A DNA stretch of 12,159 nucleotides from DATDOR01 sp035512695 (GTDB lineage Bacteria; Chloroflexota; Anaerolineae; Anaerolineales; JABWBV01). The notes beneath the pieces are model-generated. The model was not told the DNA's origin. It did not search any database and saw nothing but the letters and a program-made list of their open reading frames with translations. The stretch spans positions 1-12,159 of the forward strand of contig DATKDL010000242.1 of assembly GCA_035512695.1 (NCBI GenBank). Reading direction: 5' to 3'. Below are positions 6,866 to 12,159 of this stretch, in pieces. How positions within the stretch are numbered: position 1 is the stretch's first letter; each line of letters opens with the position of its first letter. A program made the translations under genes and the position numbers.

Positions 6866-8455
6866 ATGCGATTATACCACCGGCCCATTACCTTGATCTG
6901 GGCCGGCCTCATCGTCCTGGCCGGCTGTACACCGCCGGCGGTCACGGCGGATCTGATCACGGTCCGGATCACGGCCGACGGTTCGACGGGAGAGATATCC
7001 ATTCCGGCCGGGAGCACGGTCCAGGACGTTTTAGCGGCTGCCGGGTTGGAGGCGGTCTCACCCGACCGCACGGAGCCGCCGTTGTACACGATCCTGGCCG
7101 CGGGCAGCGAGATCCTGGTGATCCGGGTGACGGAAGAATTTTCCGTCGATGAAATCGTCATCCCTTTCGACAAGCAGGTCGTCCGGAACGAAGCGCTGCC
7201 CGAAGGGGAGACACGCCTGATCCAACCGGGCGTGAACGGGGTCCACGAGATCACCGTCCGCCGTCTGTACGAGGACGGGGTGGAGGTCTCATCCGGGACC
7301 GTCAGTACCGTCGTCATCCAGGAGGCGGTTCCCGAGATCATCATGGTCGGGAGCCAGACCCCGTTCACGCAGGTCGAGATCGCGGGCCGGCTGGCCTATC
7401 TCTCAGCCGGGATCGCCTGGGTGATGGAAGGGTCGACCGGCAGCCGGCGCCCCGTCGTCACGACGGGCGACCTGGACGGACAGGTCTTCCGGCTCTCCCC
7501 CAATGGGGAGTGGCTGCTGTTCACCCGCCGCTCCGAAGCGGAAAACGAGATCAACAGCCTGTGGGTCGCCCGGGTTGCCGGCGGGGAAGAGCAGCTGATC
7601 GACCTGGGCGCCCGCAATATCATCCACTTCGCCGATTGGGTCCCAACCTCGGTGCTGCGGGTAGCCTATTCGACCGTCGAGCCGCGCGAGACCGCCCCCG
7701 GCTGGCAGGCCAACAACGATCTGCAGCTGCTGAGCTTCAGCACCAGCGGCTGGGTGGCCAGACCGACCGTCGCCCTGGACACAAACGCCGGCGGGATCTA
7801 CGGCTGGTGGGGGACCAATTTCGCCCTTGCTCCGGACGGTGTGCGCCTGGCCTATGCCCGTCCGGATGGGGTCGGCGTGCTGGACCTGCGCGAGGGCGTC
7901 GAGACCTTTCTGCGGCCGGTCCTGGAAATGCCGCCGCTCAACACGGGGGGCGATTGGGCCTGGGTCCCCGGGTTGGCCTGGGCGCCGACCGGCAATATCC
8001 TTTTCACGGTCCGGCACGCTGCGCCGGCGGATGAAACCAGCCAGTTCGACCTCACCGCCCTCCCGCTAGAGGCCGGCGGCCCGGTCCCGCTCGCGACCAG
8101 TTCCGGGATGTTCGCCTATCCGGCCACCTCCCCGATCCTGGTCAGCGAGACCGGCGAACTGGCCTACCAGGTCGCTTATCTGCAGGCCGTTTTCCCGGAC
8201 CAGAGCGAGACCAGCGGGTACCGGCTGGTGGTCATGGACCGGGACGGCTCGAACCGCAGCGTCTTGTTTCCGGCCGAAGGCGAGCCGGGGCTGCTGCCGC
8301 AGCAGGTGCTCTGGTCTTCCGAACTGCGGCCGGGTTCATCCGGTTTCTGGATCGCTTTCCTCTATAATGGAAACCTGTTTCTGGTCGATACCGTCTCCGG
8401 CGATTCCTTCCAGCTTACCGGCGACGGATTGATCAATCGATTGGATTGGAGATAG
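6866..8455 (+). CDS. Lipoprotein with DUF348/G5 module and C-terminal TolB-like propeller
   Basis: A 529-residue surface lipoprotein. The signal peptide ends in a perfect lipobox L-A-G-C (C21 lipidated). Residues about 30-90 look like the DUF348 (YabE/RpfB-type) ubiquitin-like domain, with I-S-I-P-A-G-S-T-V-Q-D-V-L-A-A-A-G. Residues about 90-160 form a G5 domain: I-V-I-P-F-D, L-P-E-G-E-T-R-L-I-Q-P-G-V-N-G, then P-E-I-I-M-V-G. From about 165 to the end, TolB/WD40-like strands repeat, with blade cores such as F-R-L-S-P-N-G-E-W-L-L-F-T, F-A-L-A-P-D-G-V-R-L-A-Y-A and L-A-W-A-P-T-G-N-I-L-F-T. G5 domains are thought to bind cell-wall sugars, so the protein may tether a propeller to the wall (inference). 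There is no SD, and it begins 4 nt after the previous stop. The exact function is unknown. Confidence 0.83.
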   Translation: MRLYHRPITLIWAGLIVLAGCTPPAVTADLITVRITADGSTGEISIPAGSTVQDVLAAAGLEAVSPDRTEPPLYTILAAGSEILVIRVTEEFSVDEIVIPFDKQVVRNEALPEGETRLIQPGVNGVHEITVRRLYEDGVEVSSGTVSTVVIQEAVPEIIMVGSQTPFTQVEIAGRLAYLSAGIAWVMEGSTGSRRPVVTTGDLDGQVFRLSPNGEWLLFTRRSEAENEINSLWVARVAGGEEQLIDLGARNIIHFADWVPTSVLRVAYSTVEPRETAPGWQANNDLQLLSFSTSGWVARPTVALDTNAGGIYGWWGTNFALAPDGVRLAYARPDGVGVLDLREGVETFLRPVLEMPPLNTGGDWAWVPGLAWAPTGNILFTVRHAAPADETSQFDLTALPLEAGGPVPLATSSGMFAYPATSPILVSETGELAYQVAYLQAVFPDQSETSGYRLVVMDRDGSNRSVLFPAEGEPGLLPQQVLWSSELRPGSSGFWIAFLYNGNLFLVDTVSGDSFQLTGDGLINRLDWR

Positions 8456-8465
8456 GTTGAAATAA

Positions 8466-9425
8466 ATGAGAATCCTGATCACCGGCGCTGCCGGCTTCCT
8501 CGGCTCCCACCTCTGCGACCGGCTCCTTTCCGAGGGGCACGAAGTCGTCGGGATGGACAACTTCATCACCGGAAACAAAGAAAACCTGGCCCACCTGGCC
8601 GTCAACGAGCGGTTCACCTTTATCCGGCACGACGTGTCCAACTACATCTTCGTCCCCGGCAAGCTGGACGCCGTCATGCATTTCGCCTCCCCGGCCAGCC
8701 CGAACCGGGAATCTCCGCTGGGCTACGTCAACCTGCCGATCCAGACGATGAAGGCAGGCGCCCTGGGCACCCACAACACGCTCGGCGTCGCCCGCGTCCA
8801 CGACGCACGTTACCTGCTCGCATCGACCAGCGAAATCTACGGCGACCCGGAGGTCCATCCCCAGGTGGAAAGCTATTGGGGCCATGTCAACCCGATCGGG
8901 GAGCGCTCGGTGTACGACGAAGCCAAGCGTTTCGCCGAGGCCCTCACCATGGCTTATCACCGTTTTCACGGACTGAACACGAGCATCGTCCGGATCTTCA
9001 ATACCTTTGGTCCCCGGATGGACATCGACGACGGCCGGGTGGTCCCGAACTTCCTGAAACAGTCCCTGACCGGCCAGCCGCTCACCGTCTACGGTGACGG
9101 CGCGCAGACGCGCAGCTTCTGCTACGTCACGGACCTGATCGAAGGGATCTACCGGCTTTTGGTTTCGGACCTTCACGATCCGGTCAATCTCGGGAACCCG
9201 GTCGAGACCACGATCCTGAGTTTTGCGGAGATCATCAACCGCATCACCGGCAGCACCGCCGGCGTCGTTTTCAAGGACAGCCAGCGCACGGAGGGCGACC
9301 CGGAGCGCAGGCGCCCGGATATCACTCGCGCCCGCGAAATGCTGGGTTGGGATCCATCGGTGTTACTCGAGGACGGGCTTGCGTACACGATCCCGTATTT
9401 CAAGAAACAGCTGGGTCTGGAATGA
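8466..9425 (+). CDS. uxs: UDP-glucuronate decarboxylase (UDP-xylose synthase), extended SDR
   Basis: Likely converts UDP-glucuronate to UDP-xylose through an NAD-bound 4-keto intermediate, a cytoplasmic step in nucleotide-sugar supply. It has 319 residues. The Rossmann motif G-A-A-G-F-L-G is at 7-13, with D31 in the position that selects NAD. The S-T-S-E-I-Y-G-D-P-E-V-H-P-Q block (120-133), Y-W-G-H-V-N-P-I-G and Y150-D-E-A-K154 give the family signature and catalytic Tyr/Lys. R-I-F-N-T-F-G-P-R-M and V-Y-G-D-G-x-Q-T-R-S-F are standard for UXS and related SDRs. A different 4,6-dehydratase or epimerase specificity is possible but less likely. It starts 10 nt after the lipoprotein stop, with an AGG 9 nt before the ATG, and its stop overlaps the start of the GtrA gene. 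Together they suggest a glycan operon. Confidence 0.9.
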   Translation: MRILITGAAGFLGSHLCDRLLSEGHEVVGMDNFITGNKENLAHLAVNERFTFIRHDVSNYIFVPGKLDAVMHFASPASPNRESPLGYVNLPIQTMKAGALGTHNTLGVARVHDARYLLASTSEIYGDPEVHPQVESYWGHVNPIGERSVYDEAKRFAEALTMAYHRFHGLNTSIVRIFNTFGPRMDIDDGRVVPNFLKQSLTGQPLTVYGDGAQTRSFCYVTDLIEGIYRLLVSDLHDPVNLGNPVETTILSFAEIINRITGSTAGVVFKDSQRTEGDPERRRPDITRAREMLGWDPSVLLEDGLAYTIPYFKKQLGLE

Positions 9426-9886
9426 AGGTCCTGTCGAGACCCGAACGGAGGCGGTTCTACCGTTTCGCCGTCGTTGGGACCATCGGGGCCGCCATCGATT
9501 TCGCGGTCTTCAATCTGCTGATCCAGGCGGCGAATTTCCAACCCGTTTGGGCCAATGTGTGCTCTTTCTCGGCTGCCGTGCTCAGCAATTTTATCTGGAA
9601 CCGGTTCTGGACGTATCCGGACTCGCGCACCAAGCGCCTCCGGCGGCAGCTGACCGAGTTCTTCACCGTCAACCTGATCGGCGTCCTGATCCGAACCCCG
9701 ATCTTTGCGATGATCGAACCGAGAACGGTCCGCCTCGCTTTCACCTTCTTCAGGCATCTACCGGTTTCCACGGATTTCATCGGCCACAACGCCGCGTTGG
9801 CGATGTCAATGATCCTGGTCATGTTCTGGAATTTCTTTATCAATCGATATTGGACGTACGCGGACATCGCCGGAGTCGAGGTGTGA
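9422..9886 (+). CDS. GtrA-family membrane protein
   Basis: A 154-residue membrane protein with four predicted helices. The basic N-terminus (R-P-E-R-R-R-F-Y-R-F) is followed by A-V-V-G-T-I-G-A-A-I-D-F-A-V-F and the hallmark N-F-I-W-N-R-F-W-T-Y after helix two. A related motif, N-F-F-I-N-R-Y-W-T-Y, closes the protein. GtrA/DPMS-associated proteins are linked to moving or presenting polyprenyl-phosphate sugars for O-antigen, teichoic acid, arabinogalactan or protein glycosylation. The ATG overlaps the uxs TGA as ATGA, indicating translational coupling with UDP-xylose synthesis. The frame is open upstream to 9347, but that start lies inside uxs and would add 25 residues foreign to the family. 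Confidence 0.92.
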   Translation: MKVLSRPERRRFYRFAVVGTIGAAIDFAVFNLLIQAANFQPVWANVCSFSAAVLSNFIWNRFWTYPDSRTKRLRRQLTEFFTVNLIGVLIRTPIFAMIEPRTVRLAFTFFRHLPVSTDFIGHNAALAMSMILVMFWNFFINRYWTYADIAGVEV

Positions 9887-9887
9887 G

Positions 9888-9893
9888 TATAAT
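9888..9893 (+). promoter_or_regulatory. Candidate -10 box for the downstream four-gene operon
   Basis: TATAAT lies in the 16-nt gap between the GtrA stop (9886) and the ATG at 9903. A start site about 7 nt downstream would fall near 9900, leaving a leader of only a few bases and no Shine-Dalgarno, as in leaderless mRNAs. No good -35 hexamer is seen at 17 bp spacing (CATCGC). The assignment rests on the perfect hexamer and its position. Confidence 0.45.
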
Positions 9894-9902
9894 AATTTCA
9901 TC

Positions 9903-10277
9903 ATGGTCAACCGAAAGATTATCCCAATCTACACCACACGCGGGGACCTGGGCGCGCTCATGAAGTATCCTTATCTCTTCGACAAATCCGGTGACTGGAT
10001 CGGGTTTGTGACCGAAGAGAGGGAGGTCTACTCCCTGCAGGGCAGCTACGTCGGCTATCTGGCCGACGGCCCGCGCATCCTGCGCAAACGCGTTTATTCC
10101 TTCGACAAACCGCGGGTCGAGCCGCCGGAAAACCCCGGTCGGATTCATGCGCCGGCGACGATCCCACTCGCCCCGATGATGTCCGAACTGACTTACTCGG
10201 TCATCGATTTGCTTGAAGAGGAACCGGATCGCCTCGCCACGTCCGACGCGGGTGAGCTGCGCGAGGATTTGGATTGA
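9903..10277 (+). CDS. Small beta-rich protein, possible 4-fold beta-flower domain
   Basis: A 124-residue soluble protein with no signal peptide or membrane segment. Short strands separated by turns dominate residues 5-70: I-I-P-I-Y-T-T-R-G-D-L-G-A-L-M-K-Y-P-Y-L-F, G-D-W-I-G-F-V-T, V-Y-S-L-Q-G-S-Y-V-G-Y-L and R-I-L-R-K-R. The pattern of a paired G-x-x-(V/I)-G-(F/Y) turn recalls the small 4-fold beta-flower domain found in Chloroflexota and other bacteria. That assignment is by recollection only. A Pro-rich linker leads to an acidic C-terminus (L-L-E-E-E-P-D, E-L-R-E-D-L-D). It heads a plus-strand operon: its TGA is 1 nt before the thioesterase ATG. The function is unknown; a small binding or accessory role is plausible. 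Confidence 0.75.
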   Translation: MVNRKIIPIYTTRGDLGALMKYPYLFDKSGDWIGFVTEEREVYSLQGSYVGYLADGPRILRKRVYSFDKPRVEPPENPGRIHAPATIPLAPMMSELTYSVIDLLEEEPDRLATSDAGELREDLD

Positions 10278-10278
10278 A

Positions 10279-10782
10279 ATGACCGCTCCGGATCCGGAAA
10301 CGCCGCCGGTCCCGACCGGGAAAACCTGTGCGGCGTCCCGCGTCTCGGTTTCCCAATTGATGAACCCCAACCATGCCAACTTGCTCGGCAACGTGCATGG
10401 CGGTTGGATTATGAAGCTCGTGGATGAGGCCGGGGCGCTGGCCAGCATGCGCCATGCCCAGCAGCGGGTCGTCACCGTCGCCCTGGACCAGATGACCTTC
10501 CGGCACCCGATCCTCATCGGGGACCTGGTGACCCTGACGTCCGAGGTGAGCTATGCCGGCACGACTTCGATGGAAGTCGAGGTGCGGGTGGTCGCCGAAA
10601 ATCCGATCTCCGGGCTGCGCACCTACACCAACACGGCCTACCTGGTCTACGTGGCCCTGGATGAGCGCGGCCGGCCCGTGCCGGTGCCGCGGCTGATCCC
10701 GGAGACGGACGCTGAGCGCGACCGGATGGAAGCCGGCCGGCTGCGGCAGGAATACCGCAAACAACAGCGGGAAAGCGGATAA
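10279..10782 (+). CDS. Acyl-CoA thioesterase, hotdog fold (YciA/ACOT-like)
   Basis: Hydrolyses acyl-CoA to free acid and CoA in the cytoplasm. It has 167 residues and a single hotdog domain. The active-site region is N31-H-A-N34-L-L-G-N-V-H40-G-G-W-I-M-K-L-V-D49, matching the N-x-x-G-x-x-H-G-G-x6-D pattern of YciA/ACOT12-type enzymes. V-A-L-D-Q-M-T-F-R-H-P-I and G-D-L-V-T follow, as expected. The charged C-terminal helix (R-L-R-Q-E-Y-R-K-Q-Q-R) is also common. The frame extends back to 10213, but the added residues overlap the previous gene, so the ATG 1 nt after its stop is chosen, with translational coupling and no SD. The physiological substrate cannot be read from the sequence. Confidence 0.92.
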   Translation: MTAPDPETPPVPTGKTCAASRVSVSQLMNPNHANLLGNVHGGWIMKLVDEAGALASMRHAQQRVVTVALDQMTFRHPILIGDLVTLTSEVSYAGTTSMEVEVRVVAENPISGLRTYTNTAYLVYVALDERGRPVPVPRLIPETDAERDRMEAGRLRQEYRKQQRESG

Positions 10783-10786
10783 TCCC

Positions 10787-11968
10787 ATGTCCGAGGAAAC
10801 CCCGCCCGTCTCCGAAATCGCCCGGACCCCCCGCTCTCTCCAGGAGCTGATTGACCTCGTCTCCGGACGCCACCTGGCCGCGACGACCCCGCAGGTCGAG
10901 AGCGGCATCGTCGACATTCCGCCATACCCGTTCCTGGCCCTGGTGGGGCAGCCCGAGATGAAGCTGGCCCTGCTGTTGGCCCTGATCAACCCGGCGGTCG
11001 GCGGGGTCCTGCTGATCGGGCCGCGCGGCACCGGCAAAACGACGGCGGTTCGCAGCCTCACAACTCTCCTGCCGGACGTTTTGCGCAGCCTGTGCCCGAA
11101 CGGCTACGGCTGCCAGCCGGACGACATCGAGCAGGGCGGGATCGATGCCGTTTGCCCCGATTGCGCTCGCAGATACGGGGAGGGCCAGCCGCTGGCCACA
11201 CCCGACAAGGTCCGCCTGTTCGAGCTCCCGCTCAACGCCGAACTCGACGACGTGATCGGCGGTCTGGACGAGCGCGCCGCCGCGCAGAACCGCTTCCGCA
11301 TCCGCCGCGGCCTGCTCGCCCAGGCGGACCGGCAGCTGCTCTACATCGACGAAGTCAACCTGCTCCCGAACACCCTGATCGACGCGATCCTGGACGCCTC
11401 GGCACAGGGCCAGTACACGGTGCGGCGCGGTCCGGTCGCAGCGACCTATTTCTCCCGTTTCGTCCTGATCGGATCGATGAACCCCGAAGAGGGCTCCCTG
11501 CGCCCCCAGATCCTGGATCGCTTCGGGCTGCGCATCCTGGTCGACGGCCTGGACGAACAGGCCGAGCGGCTGGAAGCCTACCGGCGGATCCGGGCCTATC
11601 GGACCAACCCGCGCATGACGACGTCCGAATTCGCCGAAGCGACCGACCTCGTTCGAGCGGAAATCCAGGATATCCGCGACCGCCTGCCTGGTGTGCGAAT
11701 CGACGATGAAGTGGCCGGGCTCGGTCTGGGGCTGATCAAACAGCTCGATATCCCCTCTCTGCGGGCCGAGATCACCCTGTTCGAGGCCGCCCGGGCCTAC
11801 GCCGCTTCGGACGGAAGGGAAGTCGTCGTCCCGGACGATCTCTGGGCGGTCGCGCCGATGTCGCTCCGGCTGCGGCGGTCGCGTTTCATGAGCGAGTATT
11901 TCAAGGACCGGGAGGGGGAGGAAGGCGAGATCCGGACCGAGATAGAAAAACTGGGAGGAAAACCGTGA
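10787..11968 (+). CDS. Magnesium-chelatase ChlI/BchI-type AAA+ ATPase with Cys4 insertion
   Basis: AAA+ motor of the family that drives metal insertion into porphyrins together with D and H subunits. It has 393 residues. After a 45-residue N-terminal extension, P-Y-P-F-L-A-L-V-G-Q leads to Walker A G78-P-R-G-T-G-K84-T-T. The Cys set C103, C109, C123 and C126 (C-x5-C-x13-C-x2-C) probably binds zinc or another metal. Walker B is L-L-Y-I-D188-E189-V-N-L-L, then S-M-N-P-E-E-G and the R-P-Q-I-L-D-R-F-G-L arginine-finger region. A helical lid closes the protein (R-A-E-I-T-L-F-E-A-A-R-A-Y-A). No ChlD or ChlH is in view, so it may be a generic ChlI-like ATPase working with an unlinked partner. It follows the thioesterase by 4 nt, and its TGA overlaps the GTG of the UroD-like gene. 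Weak SD. Confidence 0.87.
   Translation: MSEETPPVSEIARTPRSLQELIDLVSGRHLAATTPQVESGIVDIPPYPFLALVGQPEMKLALLLALINPAVGGVLLIGPRGTGKTTAVRSLTTLLPDVLRSLCPNGYGCQPDDIEQGGIDAVCPDCARRYGEGQPLATPDKVRLFELPLNAELDDVIGGLDERAAAQNRFRIRRGLLAQADRQLLYIDEVNLLPNTLIDAILDASAQGQYTVRRGPVAATYFSRFVLIGSMNPEEGSLRPQILDRFGLRILVDGLDEQAERLEAYRRIRAYRTNPRMTTSEFAEATDLVRAEIQDIRDRLPGVRIDDEVAGLGLGLIKQLDIPSLRAEITLFEAARAYAASDGREVVVPDDLWAVAPMSLRLRRSRFMSEYFKDREGEEGEIRTEIEKLGGKP
11953..11958 (+). promoter_or_regulatory. Strong ribosome binding site for the UroD-like gene
   Basis: GGGAGG lies 6 nt before GTG 11965, inside the last codons of the ATPase gene. It makes the GTG a credible start and implies coupled or re-initiated translation. 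Confidence 0.8.
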
Positions 11969-12159
11969 TCGGACCCACGCACCGCCAACGGATCGAGACC
12001 AGTCTTTCCGGCGCCAGACCTGACCGGCCGCCGGTTGCTCTTTGGCGTCATTTCCCGGGGGATGACCAGCATCCGCAGCGCCTGGCGGAAGCGCACATCC
12101 GCTTCCAGCGCCAGTACGATTTCGACCTGGTCAAAGTCACGCCTGAATCGACCTATATG
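11965..12159 (+). CDS. Uroporphyrinogen decarboxylase-family protein, 5' part only
   Basis: The first 65 residues of a gene cut by the window end. The start is GTG, overlapping the ATPase stop as GTGA, with GGGAGG 6 nt before. The sequence R-Q-R-I-E-T-S-L-S-G, P-D-R-P-P-V-A-L-W-R-H-F-P-G-D-D, R-L-A-E-A-H-I-R-F-Q-R-Q-Y-D-F-D and V-K-V-T-P-E-S-T-Y matches the opening of UroD-family TIM barrels. The R-Q-A-G-R-Y loop that binds substrate in true HemE is replaced by W-R-H-F-P-G-D-D, so this is more likely a UroD-like paralogue (such as corrinoid methyltransferase relatives) than heme HemE. The catalytic regions lie outside the window, so function is inferred only from family. Confidence 0.82.
   Translation, partial: MIGPTHRQRIETSLSGARPDRPPVALWRHFPGDDQHPQRLAEAHIRFQRQYDFDLVKVTPESTYM

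Noticed and set aside
6871..6876. TATAAT on the minus strand near the start of the G5 lipoprotein gene as a scpB promoter
   Set aside because: It is more than 600 nt upstream of scpB, inside an oppositely transcribed operon, with no supporting -35 element.
8363..8368. TATAAT inside the G5 lipoprotein gene, about 100 nt before uxs, as a uxs promoter
   Set aside because: It encodes conserved-looking residues L-Y-N in frame, has no -35 partner, and uxs is only 10 nt from the previous gene, so operon read-through is simpler.
8427..8442. Overlapping palindromes GATTGATCAATC and AATCGATT as an operator
   Set aside because: They lie in the last codons of the lipoprotein gene, are short, and are not linked to any identified regulator.
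8433..9176. 247-residue minus-strand frame opposite uxs
   Set aside because: The uxs Rossmann and catalytic motifs on the plus strand explain the region; the frame is a shadow.

Overview
The window is GC-rich, densely coded chromosomal DNA, most likely from an uncultured member of the Chloroflexota (Anaerolineae-like). This is an inference from gene content and style: a choice-of-anchor B secreted protein ending in an LP-V-V-I-K tail, an Agl23/TIGR03663 membrane protein, a G5-domain lipoprotein, a ChlI-type ATPase beside a UroD-like gene, weak or absent Shine-Dalgarno sequences at many starts, and no outer-membrane genes. No rRNA, tRNA, CRISPR array, insertion sequence or phage gene is visible. 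Eleven genes fill almost the whole window, and there is no gene-free stretch of 300 bases.

Layout. (1) 56-1387, plus strand: a secreted LVIVD-repeat (choice-of-anchor B) protein, ending at a strong bidirectional terminator. (2) 1458-6244, minus strand, read from right to left: scpB (chromosome segregation), then rluB (23S rRNA pseudouridine synthase), then a very large membrane protein joining an Agl23-like GT-C module to a C-terminal NHL beta-propeller. A terminator-like hairpin that contains the scpB stop codon separates scpB from rluB. (3) 6301-9886, plus strand, divergent from scpB and starting at an extended -10 promoter: two lipoproteins, a UDP-glucuronate decarboxylase-type SDR, and a GtrA-family membrane protein. 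These are closely spaced or overlapping and look like an envelope/glycan operon. (4) 9903 to the end, plus strand: a small beta-flower-like protein, a hotdog acyl-CoA thioesterase, a ChlI-type AAA+ ATPase, and the start of a UroD-like protein cut by the window edge.

How they may work together. The UDP-xylose-forming enzyme, the GtrA protein (a family linked to polyprenyl-sugar transport) and the GT-C/NHL protein all point to surface glycan or glycoprotein assembly. The two lipoproteins and the LVIVD protein would act outside the membrane. ScpB and RluB are housekeeping. The last block is metabolic: the overlap of the ATPase gene with the UroD-like gene suggests tetrapyrrole-related or corrinoid-related chemistry, but the partner chelatase subunits are not in the window. 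I found no clear defence or mobile system. The most unusual items are the GT-C/NHL fusion, a 7-bp tandem repeat inside its reading frame, and the hairpin at the scpB-rluB junction.
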